In this document: one piece after another, positions 6,433-13,304 of the stretch
Numbering within the stretch: position 1 is the first letter of the stretch
Layout: each line of letters starts with the position of its first letter
NCBI GenBank assembly: GCA_964469555.1
Contig: CAYYAQ010000128.1
Span: forward strand, 1-14,678
Reading direction: 5' to 3'
Length of the DNA: 14,678 bases
Source of the DNA: CAYYAQ01 sp964469555
GTDB taxonomy: Bacteria; Planctomycetota; UBA1135; UBA2386
Program-made: the position numbers and the translations under genes
Notes under the pieces: model-generated
Seen by the model: the letters and a program-made list of their open reading frames with translations, nothing else
Database searches by the model: none
What the model was told of the DNA's origin: nothing

Positions 6433-8172
6433 GTGAACCATCCGTGGATAGATTTCGGCCAAGGCGCGCTCGATCAGGCGCAGACCCAGGGCAAGCCGAT
6501 CCTGATGGTGCTCACCGTTCCCTGGTGCGCACACTGCAGAGACCTTCTGGAGACGACGTTCGCCGATCCGAAGGTACTCGAAGCGATCGAGAGCCACTAC
6601 ATCCCGGTCCAAGTCGACGCGGACCGGAGGCCCGATGTCAACGATCGCTACGGCACGGGTGGTTGGCCGACGATTTCGTACCTGACTCCGAACGCCGATC
6701 TGATCACGCAGGATCGTTTCCTCGGACCCGATGAGATGCACCGGCGGCTGTTGATGGTCGCCGCGCAGTTCAGCGAGTATCGGGAGAAGATCGACGCCGG
6801 CATCCGCGAGTTGTGGAACAAGAAGCCCGACGACGCGAAGGGAAGCGGAGAGCTGACGACGCAGATCGTCGAAGACGTGGTCGACGCGATCTACGAGAAG
6901 TTCGACCACCGGTACGGCGGCTGGGGCGAGAGCTCGAAGTTCCCCCACACCGAGGCGCTCGACTTCGCGCTCGTCAATGTCGCGAAGCGGCAGGACCAGC
7001 GGATGAAGGCAGTCGTCAGCCTGACCCTGGACAAGATGATGGAAGGCGCCATCCACGATGCGATCGACGGGGGCTTCTTCCGATTCTCGAAGACCCCGGA
7101 TTGGCGCGCTCCGAACTTTGAAAAGGTCCTCGACTCGAACTCCCAGCGGCTGCGGTGCTACCTCGAGGCCTACCAGTTGTTCGGCAATGAAGCGTACCGG
7201 TCGACGGCAGAGGGCATCGTCGGTTGGATGTTGAACTTCATGGTCGACCCGGAGACCGATGCGTTCTGCGGGAGTCAGGAGGACGACGCGGACTACTACT
7301 CCCTGAACGACGAGGACCGAAAGATCCGGGAGGTGCCGCGCCTCGACAAGACGATCTACACGAACTGGAACTCGATGGCGATCTCGTCCCTGCTCAAGGC
7401 GTCCGTCGTCCTCGAGCGACCCGATCTGAGAGATCGCGCGACGCACGCGCTGAGCTTCTTGCTCGAGAATCTGTACGACGGCAAGGGCACGGTCTACCAC
7501 TACTGGGACGGGACATACCACTTGCCGGGCCTGCTCGCCGACCAGGCGTACCTGATCCGCGCGTTGATCGATGTCTCACAGCACACGGGCAACGCAGATC
7601 TGCTGATCCCGGCCGAAGCGATCGCCGAACTGGCGATGGAGCGCCAGAAATCGCCGGACGGCGGCTTCTTCGACATCCTGCGGGACGATCAGGGCGAAGG
7701 TCCGATGCGGCGACGCAATCGGAGCATCCTGGAGAACGCCGTGATGGCCGAATCATTCGTGCGGCTGAGCTACCTGTCCCGGCGCCCCGAGTTCTACGAG
7801 GAAGCGATCCGCACGCTGGAGTCGTTCATCAACGACTACAAGGAGTTCGGCTACTACGTCGCCGCCTACGGGCGCGCGGTCGACCTGGTGTTCTACCCAC
7901 CGTTGACCGTGACCATCGTCGGCGGTCGCGACAGCGCCGAGGCTGACGCGCTGCGCAAGGCCGCGTTGGTGACCTACATGCCGTCGCGCATCGTGCAGAT
8001 GCTCGATCCGAAGCACGACCCGATCCTCATTCAACGTGGTGGCTACGAGGTCGGCGACAAGCCGCGTGCCTACTTGTCGATCGGCAACACGAGCAAGGGC
8101 ATGGCCGAAGACCCGAGCGAACTGCGCGCCCAGATGGACGACATCGAAAGCGAACGTCGCGACCCGCCCTAG
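6433..8172 (+). CDS. Thioredoxin-domain protein of the DUF255/YyaL (SSP411-like) family, short form
   Basis: The N-terminal third is a thioredoxin fold: WIDFGQGALDQAQ, KPILMVLTVPWCAHC with cysteines C32 and C35, VDADRRPDVNDRYG, and GGWPTISYLTP with the expected cis-proline P79. From about residue 140 it matches the helical (alpha/alpha six-barrel-like) part of the family: YGGWGESSKFPHTEAL, GGFFRFSKTPDWRAPNFEKVLD, SQEDDADYYS, then DKTIYTNWNSMAISSL. Family members are usually 650-720 residues; this has 579. The missing part appears to be the stretch between the EDADS-like motif and the DDKILTSWNG-like motif. The active site CAHC replaces the usual CHWCH. Its biochemical role is poorly defined; redox or sugar-epimerase-like activities have been proposed for relatives. 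GTG 6433 has AGGAG at 6415-6419, 13 bases away. It starts 50 bases after rsfS and may share its transcript. Confidence 0.88.
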   Translation: MNHPWIDFGQGALDQAQTQGKPILMVLTVPWCAHCRDLLETTFADPKVLEAIESHYIPVQVDADRRPDVNDRYGTGGWPTISYLTPNADLITQDRFLGPDEMHRRLLMVAAQFSEYREKIDAGIRELWNKKPDDAKGSGELTTQIVEDVVDAIYEKFDHRYGGWGESSKFPHTEALDFALVNVAKRQDQRMKAVVSLTLDKMMEGAIHDAIDGGFFRFSKTPDWRAPNFEKVLDSNSQRLRCYLEAYQLFGNEAYRSTAEGIVGWMLNFMVDPETDAFCGSQEDDADYYSLNDEDRKIREVPRLDKTIYTNWNSMAISSLLKASVVLERPDLRDRATHALSFLLENLYDGKGTVYHYWDGTYHLPGLLADQAYLIRALIDVSQHTGNADLLIPAEAIAELAMERQKSPDGGFFDILRDDQGEGPMRRRNRSILENAVMAESFVRLSYLSRRPEFYEEAIRTLESFINDYKEFGYYVAAYGRAVDLVFYPPLTVTIVGGRDSAEADALRKAALVTYMPSRIVQMLDPKHDPILIQRGGYEVGDKPRAYLSIGNTSKGMAEDPSELRAQMDDIESERRDPP

Positions 8173-8178
8173 CTGAAC

Positions 8179-8640
8179 TCAGAACCAGTCGGGGGTTTCG
8201 GTCTCTTCAAAGCCCATCGACTCCATGATCAGCATGGTGACGTAGCTCGGTTCGATGCTGAATTCCTTCAGCGTCTCGTAGCAACTGCCGACCTTGATCG
8301 ACAGGATCGCGACGGCGATGTGCTCCGGCTCTACGTTCGGAGCCTTCAGGTCCTTAGACAGTTCGCGCGCGCGGTCGAAGACCGTGTGGCAGTGCCGATT
8401 GAACGGCGCACCTTTCGGGACCTCGGGTTCGCGCGGCAGGCTGCCGACGTACTCCGAGAACATGTCTGGGTCGACGTTCAGGTCGAGGAAGATGTGGTGT
8501 AGCGACACTGACGTGTCCACGGTCAGACCGTAGATCAAGTGGCCGGTGGCGACGGACTGGTCCTCCAGCTGCTCTGCCAGGGCTTCGGCAGCGTGGATCG
8601 CCTGAACGGACTTTTCCGAGAAATCGTCGAACGTGCTCAT
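8179..8640 (-). CDS. Stand-alone Clp N-terminal (Clp R) domain protein
   Basis: The 153-residue protein consists almost entirely of two Clp-N repeats, the domain that ClpA, ClpB and ClpC chaperones use to bind substrates and adaptors. Repeat 1 spans about 5-66 (FSEKSVQAIHAAEALAEQL, VATGHLIYGL, LNVDPDMFSEYV). Repeat 2 spans about 80-143 (FDRARELSKDL, VEPEHIAVAIL, FSIEPSYVTMLI). No Walker motifs and no AAA+ module follow; the stop is at 8179-8181. A partner or modulator role for a Clp chaperone is plausible, by analogy with plant ClpT, but this is inference. It ends six bases from the converging thioredoxin-family gene and lies 73 bases downstream of the thioesterase on the same strand. No Shine-Dalgarno precedes ATG 8640; a run of seven G on the + strand lies just in front. 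Confidence 0.85.
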   Translation of the reverse strand: MSTFDDFSEKSVQAIHAAEALAEQLEDQSVATGHLIYGLTVDTSVSLHHIFLDLNVDPDMFSEYVGSLPREPEVPKGAPFNRHCHTVFDRARELSKDLKAPNVEPEHIAVAILSIKVGSCYETLKEFSIEPSYVTMLIMESMGFEETETPDWF

Positions 8641-8713
8641 CGGGGGGGCGGGACTTTATCGCGCCGGGTCGCGATGAAAAGGACGGATTCGCGTGATTGG
8701 GGTCCGACCCACC

Positions 8714-9190
8714 CTACGACCGCCGGGATCCCCGACGCTCCCGCCGGCGCTGGGCGTCCGCGAAGCGCCGCTCCTGCTCGTCCGTCTCCGGGATGACCTT
8801 GGGGACCTCCACCGGCTTCCCGGTGACGTCATCGAGGGCCACGAACGTGAGGTAGGCCGAGACCACGTGCTTCCGCACGCTCGAGATCCGGTCCTCGTGG
8901 AAGACCTTCACCCCGACCTCCATGCTCGTCCGCCCCACGAAGTTCACGCAGGATTTGAGCACGACAACGCCCCCGACCGGCACCGGTCGAAGAAAATCCA
9001 GCTCGTCCAGGCTGGCGGTGACCACGGGCCGCCGGGCGTGGCGACCCGCTGCGATCGCCGCGCAGATGTCGACCCAGTGCATGACCCGCCCGCCCATGAG
9101 CTTGCCGAGGGGATTCGCGTCGTTCGGAAACACGATCTCCGTCATCTCGACGAACGAATCGGAGACGGGACGTTCTTTCACGTTGGTCAT
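8714..9190 (-). CDS. Hotdog-fold acyl-CoA thioesterase
   Basis: It hydrolyses acyl-CoA thioesters to free acid and CoA, probably in the cytoplasm. The 158-residue protein is a single hotdog domain of the YciA/ACOT7 type. It has FPNDANPLGKLMGGRVMHWVD with N26, G29 and D41 in the positions that form the active site at the dimer interface, then VVTASLDELDFLRPVPVGGVV, VGRTSMEVGVKV and YLTFVALDD. The C-terminus is strongly basic (RRRERRGSRRS). Its ATG (9190-9188) overlaps the TGA of the upstream lipoprotein gene by one base, so the two are almost certainly cotranscribed and translationally coupled. No Shine-Dalgarno is seen. Chain-length preference cannot be judged. Homologues often act in fatty-acid turnover. 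Confidence 0.92.
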   Translation of the reverse strand: MTNVKERPVSDSFVEMTEIVFPNDANPLGKLMGGRVMHWVDICAAIAAGRHARRPVVTASLDELDFLRPVPVGGVVVLKSCVNFVGRTSMEVGVKVFHEDRISSVRKHVVSAYLTFVALDDVTGKPVEVPKVIPETDEQERRFADAQRRRERRGSRRS

Positions 9191-9603
9191 CAGTTGTCGG
9201 CCAAGGCCTTCTTGAGCAATTTGAGGGCTGCAGCTTCCGTCGCCGCGCCGCGACCTTCGAGGGGAAACACGCGAATCGTCTCATCCGTCTCGAAGAGCTT
9301 GGCGAGCCCTTCCTTCATCGTGAAGAACCCGATGTCCCGAGGCCGATCCGCGAAAAGCTCCCACTTGAAGAACCTCCCGTACTTGTGGACCTCGCCGACC
9401 GGGATCCCAGAGGGGGTCACGATCCGAAAGAACTTCTCATCCGCGATCTGCGAGAAGATGAGGAATCCGACATGGCGCGCGCCGACCATTACCCGAAACC
9501 GCTCCTTGAGCTTCACCTCGACCGGGCCGTGGTACAGCAGCGGCGTGGTCGTCGTCACGCACCCGGCAAGCACCGCCAATACTGCGGGGAGCATCCTGCT
9601 CAT
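9190..9603 (-). CDS. Small lipoprotein of unknown function
   Basis: The 137-residue protein begins MSRMLPAVLAVLAGC, a short signal peptide ending in a lipobox (LAGC), so C15 should be lipidated and the protein anchored to a membrane. The mature part starts with TTTTP and looks like a small mixed alpha/beta domain (VKLKERFRVMVGARHVGFLIF, FFRIVTPSGIPVGEV, FFKWELFADRPRDIGFF). I recognise no family. ATG 9603 is chosen because it gives a compact signal peptide; ATG 9615 in frame would add MLDA. The longer open frame to 10362 is antisense to kbl and is not real coding. It overlaps the downstream thioesterase start by one base and diverges from kbl, with 81 bases between the two start codons. Confidence 0.75.
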   Translation of the reverse strand: MSRMLPAVLAVLAGCVTTTTPLLYHGPVEVKLKERFRVMVGARHVGFLIFSQIADEKFFRIVTPSGIPVGEVHKYGRFFKWELFADRPRDIGFFTMKEGLAKLFETDETIRVFPLEGRGAATEAAALKLLKKALADN

Positions 9604-9684
9604 GGCGTCTAGCATAACGACTGACACTGGAATCCAGGTTGGAGAATTGGGACATTGCCCTCTCCCTCCCCCCGAGAATCCCTC

Positions 9685-10875
9685 ATGTACGAGACGGTAA
9701 AAAAGCGCCTGGAAGCGGACCTGGCCGGAATCCGAGAAGCCGGCCTGTTCAAGAACGAGCGAGTGATCCAAAGCCCTCAGGGCGCACGGATCCGCGTCGG
9801 TGATCGCGAGGTGTTGTGCTTCTGCGCGAACAACTATCTCGGTCTCTCGAACGACGAGACGCTGGTCGCCGCTGCGCACGCCGCACTCGACTCCCACGGC
9901 CTGGGCCTGTCGAGCGTGCGCTTCATCTGTGGAACCCAGGACATCCACAAGAAGCTCGAGGCGACGGTCTCCGCGTTCCTCACAACGGACGACACGATTC
10001 TCTACACGTCCTGCTTCGACGCGAACGGCGGTCTCTTCGAAACCCTGATCGGACCCGAAGACGCGATCATCTCCGACTCCCTCAACCACGCGTCGATCAT
10101 CGACGGCGTGCGCCTGTGCAAGGCGAAGCGGTATCGCTACGCCAACAGCGACATGGCGGAACTCGAAGAGCACCTGAAAGACAGCCAGAGCTGCCGCAGC
10201 AGGATCATCGCGACGGACGGCGTGTTCAGCATGGACGGATACGTCGCGAAACTCACCGATATCTGCGACCTCGCCGACAAGTACGACGCGCTCGTGATGG
10301 TTGACGACAGCCACGCCACCGGTTTCTTTGGCCCGACGGGCCGAGGCACGCCGGAGTACCATGGCGTGCAGGACCGCGTGGACATCGTGACCTCCACTTT
10401 TGGCAAGGCTCTCGGCGGCGCGTCGGGTGGCTTCACCTCTGGTCGCAAGGAGATCATCGACCTGCTGCGGCAGCGTTCACGCCCCTACTTGTTCTCAAAC
10501 ACGGTCGCGCCCACGATCGTCGCTGCGACCCAGAGGTGCCTCGACAACCTCACCGCCAGCACCGCGCTCCGCGACAAGCTCGCTGCGAACACCGCGCACT
10601 TCCGCGGGCGGATGGCCGAGTCCGGTTTCGAGATCAAGAAAGGCGACCACCCGATCGTCCCGCTCATGCTCGGCGACGCGCGCGTGGCCTCCCAAATGGC
10701 GGACCGCATGCTCGACGAGGGAGTCTACGTGATCGGCTTCTCGTTCCCCGTCGTGCCGAAGGGTCAGGCGCGTATCCGCGTTCAGATCAGCGCCGCCCAC
10801 GAAACCAGCGACCTCGACCAGGCAGTGGACGCATTCATCAAGGTCGGTCGAGACATGAACGTCCTCGAGAACTAG
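9685..10875 (+). CDS. kbl: Glycine C-acetyltransferase (2-amino-3-ketobutyrate CoA ligase)
   Basis: Kbl is a PLP enzyme that converts 2-amino-3-ketobutyrate plus CoA to glycine and acetyl-CoA, the second step of threonine breakdown after threonine dehydrogenase (Tdh). The 396-residue length agrees with the E. coli enzyme (398). Characteristic stretches are CANNYLGLS, SVRFICGTQDIHKKLE, SCFDANGGLFETL, DSLNHASIIDGVRLCKAKRY (PLP-stacking H135), VMVDDSHATG and STFGKALGGASGG with the PLP-binding K241, then RQRSRPYLFSN. These match Kbl rather than BioF or ALA synthase. ATG 9685 is chosen over the GTG at 9655, whose added residues (PSPSPRES) have no counterpart in the family. No tdh gene is in the window. 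A 65-residue membrane-protein gene follows eight bases after the stop, suggesting an operon continuing into map. Confidence 0.97.
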   Translation: MYETVKKRLEADLAGIREAGLFKNERVIQSPQGARIRVGDREVLCFCANNYLGLSNDETLVAAAHAALDSHGLGLSSVRFICGTQDIHKKLEATVSAFLTTDDTILYTSCFDANGGLFETLIGPEDAIISDSLNHASIIDGVRLCKAKRYRYANSDMAELEEHLKDSQSCRSRIIATDGVFSMDGYVAKLTDICDLADKYDALVMVDDSHATGFFGPTGRGTPEYHGVQDRVDIVTSTFGKALGGASGGFTSGRKEIIDLLRQRSRPYLFSNTVAPTIVAATQRCLDNLTASTALRDKLAANTAHFRGRMAESGFEIKKGDHPIVPLMLGDARVASQMADRMLDEGVYVIGFSFPVVPKGQARIRVQISAAHETSDLDQAVDAFIKVGRDMNVLEN

Positions 10876-10883
10876 CAAAAGGG

Positions 10884-11081
10884 ATGCGCATACTGTGGGA
10901 GATCTTCACGGTCATCGCCGGCATCGGAGTCATCTTCGCGATCGGGAAGGGATTCCCCGGGTTTGGGCGGATCCTTCTGCATCCGTTGGGTTGGATCCTC
11001 GCGATCGGTGCGATCATCTTGATCATCATTCTCCGCAGCCGGGCCGCCGCGAAACGTACGGCAAGACAAGACGGCTCGTGA
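10884..11081 (+). CDS. Small two-helix membrane protein
   Basis: I recognise no family. The 65-residue protein has two hydrophobic helices, about residues 4-20 (LWEIFTVIAGIGVIFAI) and 36-50 (GWILAIGAIILIIIL), joined by a short Gly/Pro/Phe-rich loop (GKGFPGFGRILLHP). It ends in a positively charged tail (RSRAAAKRTARQDGS), which predicts a helical hairpin with both ends in the cytoplasm. It sits eight bases after kbl and 13 bases before map in the same direction, so it is probably cotranscribed with both. AAAAGGG touches the ATG, too close for a normal ribosome binding site. The sequence looks like real protein and the spacing argues for translation, but the small size keeps confidence moderate. 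Confidence 0.62.
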   Translation: MRILWEIFTVIAGIGVIFAIGKGFPGFGRILLHPLGWILAIGAIILIIILRSRAAAKRTARQDGS

Positions 11082-11094
11082 ACATCCGATACCG

Positions 11095-12003
11095 ATGAAA
11101 GTCGATCTCGACAAACTGCGGCTCTCTGGCCGAATCTCTGCGACCGCGCGTGAGACCTGCAAGAAGCTGATCCGACCCGGAGTAAGGCTCGAATCGATCG
11201 CGCTCGAGGCGGAGACGATCATCAGGGACATGGGTGGCAAGCCCGCGTTCCCCGCGCAACTCTCGCGCAACAACATCGCCGCACACTACTGTTCGCCGCC
11301 CGGCGATCCGACCGAAGCCCAGGACGACGACATCATCAAGTTCGACTGCGGCACGCAAGTGGACGGATACGTCACGGACAACGCGACGACGGTTGACCTT
11401 CGAGACGGCGAGGGATCGATGCTGGTCAAGGCCAGTGAGATGGCCTTGGAGAATGCGATCTCGATGATGGGCCCGGGAGCGTCTCTCACGGAAGTCGGTC
11501 GACAGATCGAGAGCACGATCAAGGCGATGGGATTCACGCCGGTCTACAACCTCACCGGCCATGGCGTCGCCCGCTGGATGATTCACTGCAAGCCGAGCAT
11601 TCCGAACTACCCCGACCCCAAGGCCGCGTCGCTGCGTGCAGGGCAGACTGTGGCGTGCGAGCCGTTCGTATGCGACGGTCGCGGTTCGATCGAGGAGGCA
11701 GGTCGCGCGGAGGTCTTCATGCTGCTGCGGTCGCCGCGCACCAAGGAACTCAAAAAGTTCCCGCCCGACATCGCCGATGCGATCGCCGCGACCGAGAACC
11801 TCCCGTTCGCGCGACGCTCACTGCTCCGAATTCTCGGCACCGAGAAAAAGATGGAGCAGGCCATCGACCTGATGAAGAAATCCCGCCTGATCGCGGGCTA
11901 CCCACCGCTCGTCGAGAAAGAGGGAGTCCGCGTCGCGCAGACAGAGCACACGATCTTCATCCACGAAGACCGCGCCGAAGTGATCACGCGCGCCCCGGAC
12001 TAG
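11095..12003 (+). CDS. map: Methionine aminopeptidase, type II (archaeal/eukaryotic type)
   Basis: It removes the initiator methionine from new proteins. The 302 residues have the full pita-bread fold with all five metal ligands: D84 (KFDCG), D95 (VTDNAT), H156 (TGHG), E189 (CEPF) and E284 (TEHT). H64 (AAHY) matches the catalytic histidine of the Pyrococcus enzyme. GGKPAFPAQLSRNNIAAHY, DDIIKFDCGTQVDGYVTDN and NLTGHGVARWMIH are type II patterns. The region between E189 and E284 (about 200-280) holds the roughly 60-residue helical insertion that defines type II. Most bacteria have only type I. ATG 11095 opens directly on the usual N-terminus with no clear Shine-Dalgarno. Its stop lies four bases from that of the converging dehydrogenase gene. 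Confidence 0.95.
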   Translation: MKVDLDKLRLSGRISATARETCKKLIRPGVRLESIALEAETIIRDMGGKPAFPAQLSRNNIAAHYCSPPGDPTEAQDDDIIKFDCGTQVDGYVTDNATTVDLRDGEGSMLVKASEMALENAISMMGPGASLTEVGRQIESTIKAMGFTPVYNLTGHGVARWMIHCKPSIPNYPDPKAASLRAGQTVACEPFVCDGRGSIEEAGRAEVFMLLRSPRTKELKKFPPDIADAIAATENLPFARRSLLRILGTEKKMEQAIDLMKKSRLIAGYPPLVEKEGVRVAQTEHTIFIHEDRAEVITRAPD

Positions 12004-12012
12004 CCCGCTAGT
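11999..12012. terminator. Palindrome holding both convergent stop codons
   Basis: ACTAGC, CC, GCTAGT forms a six-base-pair inverted repeat with a two-base centre. It contains the TAG of map (12001-12003, + strand) and the TAG of the dehydrogenase (12008-12010, - strand). It could form a very weak bidirectional hairpin. No T-run follows on either side. With only four bases between the genes, the transcripts probably overlap. Confidence 0.22.
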
Positions 12013-13069
12013 GGCTCTTGCTCGCCCGCGCTTCGGCCAGGATGTTCTCGGCGAGGCGGTTCGAAGCGATATTCGGCGCGATATTCTCGTCTCTTGCGAT
12101 CGTCCAGAGTTCGCGAAGCGCCTTCGGAATCCGCTCGATGCGAGCCAAGCTGGCCTCCTTGTCGAATCCGCCGGGCATCAGTTCGGTCGAAACGTTGATG
12201 ATGCCACCGGAATTGATCACATAGTCCGGCGCGTAGAGGATGTCGTAGTCGACCAGCGCCTCACCGTGCCGCGGTTCCTTCAGCGGGTTGTTCGTCGCGC
12301 CCGCGAGAATCTTGCAGCGGAGGGTCGGAATCGTGTCGTCGTTGATGATTGCTCCCAGTGCGCACGGGGCGAGCACGTCGACATCCTGGGAGAGGATCTC
12401 TGATTCCGGGACGGCGGTGACACCCAACTCTTCGACCATGTCCTGCACCCGCTGCTCGTTGCGGTCCGCGACCGTGACCTTCGCGCCATCCTGGACGAGT
12501 CGGCGGCAGAGGCCCGAACCGACCGCCCCGACCCCCTGGATCGCGACGGACCGACCGCTCAGTTCGTCGGTGCCGAACTTCCACCCCACCGCAGCCCGGA
12601 TGCCGAGGAACACGCCGTAAGCGGTGTAGGGCGACGGGTTGCCGCTGCCACCGGTATCCTCGGAGAGTCCCGTCACGTGTTTCGTCACGCGGCGGATGAT
12701 CTCCAGGTCGGCGATCGTCGTGTTGACGTCCTCCGCGGTGATGTAGCGACCCTCCAGTGAGTCGATGAACCGCCCCATCGCCAGGTAGAGCCCTTCGGAC
12801 TTGATCTTGGCGGGTTCCCCGATGATGACGGCTTTGCCGCCGCCGAGCCCGGTGTATGCCACCGCGGACTTGTAGGACATGCCCTTCGACAAGCGGAGTA
12901 CGTCGTAGAGAGCGTCGTTCTCGGATTGGTACGGCCACATCCGCAACCCGCCGAGAGACGGCCCGAGCAGCGTGCTGTGCACGGAGATGATGGCATGCAG
13001 GCCGGAGGCGGAGTCCTTGCAACGGACGACGCGTTCGTAACCCTCGGTCGGGATGTCGGTGATCTCCAT
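12008..13069 (-). CDS. Leucine dehydrogenase-type amino-acid dehydrogenase (Glu/Leu/Phe/Val family)
   Basis: It catalyses reversible NAD+-linked oxidative deamination of an amino acid, most likely leucine or another branched-chain residue, to the 2-keto acid and ammonium. The 353 residues compare with about 364 in Bacillus leucine dehydrogenase. Visible are STLLGPSLGGLRMW, RLSKGMSYKSAVAYTGLGGGKAVIIG with the catalytic lysine in GMSYKSA, SEDTGGSGNPSPYTAYGV, and the Rossmann motif GVGAVGSGLCRRL followed by KVTVAD, whose Asp favours NAD+ over NADP+. ATNNPLKEPRHGEAL and YVINSGGIINV are also typical. ATG 13069 is chosen because MEITDIPTEGYERVV matches the family N-terminus. The frame is open further upstream, with an ATG at 13147, but that part resembles nothing. 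Leucine, valine or phenylalanine preference cannot be fixed from sequence. Confidence 0.94.
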   Translation of the reverse strand: MEITDIPTEGYERVVRCKDSASGLHAIISVHSTLLGPSLGGLRMWPYQSENDALYDVLRLSKGMSYKSAVAYTGLGGGKAVIIGEPAKIKSEGLYLAMGRFIDSLEGRYITAEDVNTTIADLEIIRRVTKHVTGLSEDTGGSGNPSPYTAYGVFLGIRAAVGWKFGTDELSGRSVAIQGVGAVGSGLCRRLVQDGAKVTVADRNEQRVQDMVEELGVTAVPESEILSQDVDVLAPCALGAIINDDTIPTLRCKILAGATNNPLKEPRHGEALVDYDILYAPDYVINSGGIINVSTELMPGGFDKEASLARIERIPKALRELWTIARDENIAPNIASNRLAENILAEARASKSH

Positions 13070-13304
13070 GTACGATGGTGTCGAGTGAGACAGGTGAGTC
13101 GGGGACGTGGTCGCGTAACTATAGAGATGGATTGGGGGTGAAGCCATTCCGCGAAACGAACCCTCAGCTCGGATCCCATCGCGATCCAATGCGCACAAGA
13201 TATTACAGGCACTGATCTTACGGCCCAGATTCCGGGTCACCACTCGCCCAGAGGCGGAATTTACCGAGAACCGCTCCACAATGGCGCTGCGCCGTCGAAC
13301 TTCA
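13070..13304. other. 235-base gap, no gene seen
   Basis: This gap lies between the start of the dehydrogenase and the stop of the right-edge gene. Both flanking genes are on the minus strand. The open frame that extends the dehydrogenase upstream does not look like protein. The sequence includes the candidate -10 element described separately and an AT-rich patch around 13195-13206 (GATATTAC). I see no RNA gene and no strong terminator in it. Confidence 0.6.
13118..13123 (-). promoter_or_regulatory. Candidate -10 element for the dehydrogenase gene
   Basis: On the minus strand TATAGT (13123 to 13118) matches the sigma70 -10 consensus at five of six positions, in a GC-rich gap. No good -35 lies 16-18 bases upstream. 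A transcript would start about 40 bases before ATG 13069 and downstream of the alternative ATG 13147, which favours the shorter start. Confidence 0.28.

Noticed and set aside
6422..6436. A four-codon mini-ORF (ATG to TGA) overlapping the GTG start of the thioredoxin-family gene
   Set aside because: AGGAG is only two bases before its ATG, too close for initiation, and such short frames are common by chance.
6316..7521. A 401-codon minus-strand frame opposite rsfS and the thioredoxin-family gene
   Set aside because: The opposite strand carries clear family motifs; this frame has none and spans two genes.
9628..9638. CTGGA-A-TCCAG inverted repeat between the lipoprotein gene and kbl as an operator
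   Set aside because: Five-base arms are expected by chance; there is no second copy nearby and no regulator gene adjacent.
9604..10362. Upstream extension of the lipoprotein frame across kbl
   Set aside because: It is antisense to kbl, and the lipobox signal peptide fixes the true start near 9603.
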